Below are positions 28,419-28,491 of a stretch of DNA of 28,491 nucleotides, in pieces; position 1 is the stretch's first letter, and each line of letters starts with the position of its first letter. A program made the position numbers and the translations under genes. The notes beneath the pieces are model-generated. The model did no database searches. It worked only from the letters and a program-made list of their open reading frames with translations, and was not told the DNA's origin. This DNA comes from an uncultured Bacilli bacterium (GTDB taxonomy: Bacteria; Bacillota_I; Bacilli_A; RF39; UBA660): assembly GCA_934168005.1 (NCBI GenBank), contig CAKPMN010000012.1, positions 1-28,491 of the forward strand, read 5' to 3'.

Positions 28419-28491
28419 TGGCTGCCTCGGCTAGATTCGAACTAGCGAAATGCCACAGTCAAAGTGTGGTGCCTTACCGCTTGGCTACGAG
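28419..28491 (-). tRNA. tRNA-Gln (UUG), 5' end truncated
   Basis: The CCA end (28421-28419) and discriminator G follow the 3' acceptor strand CGAGGCA. The anticodon loop CTTTGAC holds TTG. The D arm AGCCAAGCGGTAAGGC and T arm GTTCGAATC are present. The window ends four bases into the 5' acceptor strand (CTCG seen, about three bases missing). It lies 11 bases upstream of tRNA-Lys in the same transcript. Confidence 0.95.

Overview
The window is a compact, very AT-rich stretch of chromosome from a low-G+C Bacillota. Strong AGGAGG/AGGTGA ribosome binding sites, A/T-flanked hairpin terminators and the gene content all fit that group. It carries the mother-cell and spore-coat genes of an endospore former: a SpoVID/YsxE-like pair, a dacB-spmA-spmB operon, a CotY/CotZ-type coat protein and a LysM protein without a signal peptide. 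Such a small-gene, AT-rich genome suggests an uncultured, probably gut-associated Bacilli lineage; that placement is inference. The code appears standard: tryptophan is TGG, and at least one gene stops at TGA.

Layout. 1-370: the 5' end of a minus-strand gene for a small membrane or prepilin-like protein, divergent from a small XRE-type regulator. A consensus promoter and two matching 16-bp palindromes lie between them. 375-4120 (minus): HerA-like ATPase, YqeH, YqeG and a small membrane protein. 4140-5809: a tiny Cys-rich membrane protein running tail-to-tail into the ysxE/spoVID-like pair. 5973-9174 (minus): Lon protease and a tail-anchored coiled-coil protein. 9223-10376 (plus): ferredoxin and DapF. 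10373-14640 (minus): RluB-type pseudouridine synthase, a membrane protein, dacB-spmAB and a lipoprotein. 14690-15527 (minus): two small hypotheticals. 15616-16428 (plus): UppP. 16479-23680 (minus): DNA ligase LigA, an acidic membrane protein, TrmL with an inactive thioredoxin-like partner, an orphan ClpB-D1-like AAA+ protein following a thioredoxin lipoprotein, a LysM protein and a membrane-anchored beta-rich protein. 23710-24946 (plus): a CmpB-family membrane protein and the CotZ-like protein. 24966-27705 (minus): a small hypothetical, DUF368 (PopT family) and a secreted thioester/SpaA-type protein. 27896-28261 (plus): a small lipoprotein. 28332-28491 (minus): tRNA-Lys and a truncated tRNA-Gln.

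Most genes are housekeeping (ribosome assembly, proteolysis, DNA ligation, lysine/peptidoglycan precursor synthesis, undecaprenyl lipid recycling) mixed with spore formation. I see no CRISPR array, insertion sequence, prophage or complete defence island, and no gene-free stretch longer than 300 bases. The best leads are: the palindrome-flanked regulator promoter; a start-proximal CATATAnT box shared by dacB, the tiny Cys-rich protein and the LysM protein; a cysteine-free thioester-type surface protein whose MPKTG motif has no membrane anchor; the ferredoxin-dapF junction; a probably leaderless DUF368 gene; and the unpartnered HerA and ClpB-D1-like ATPases.
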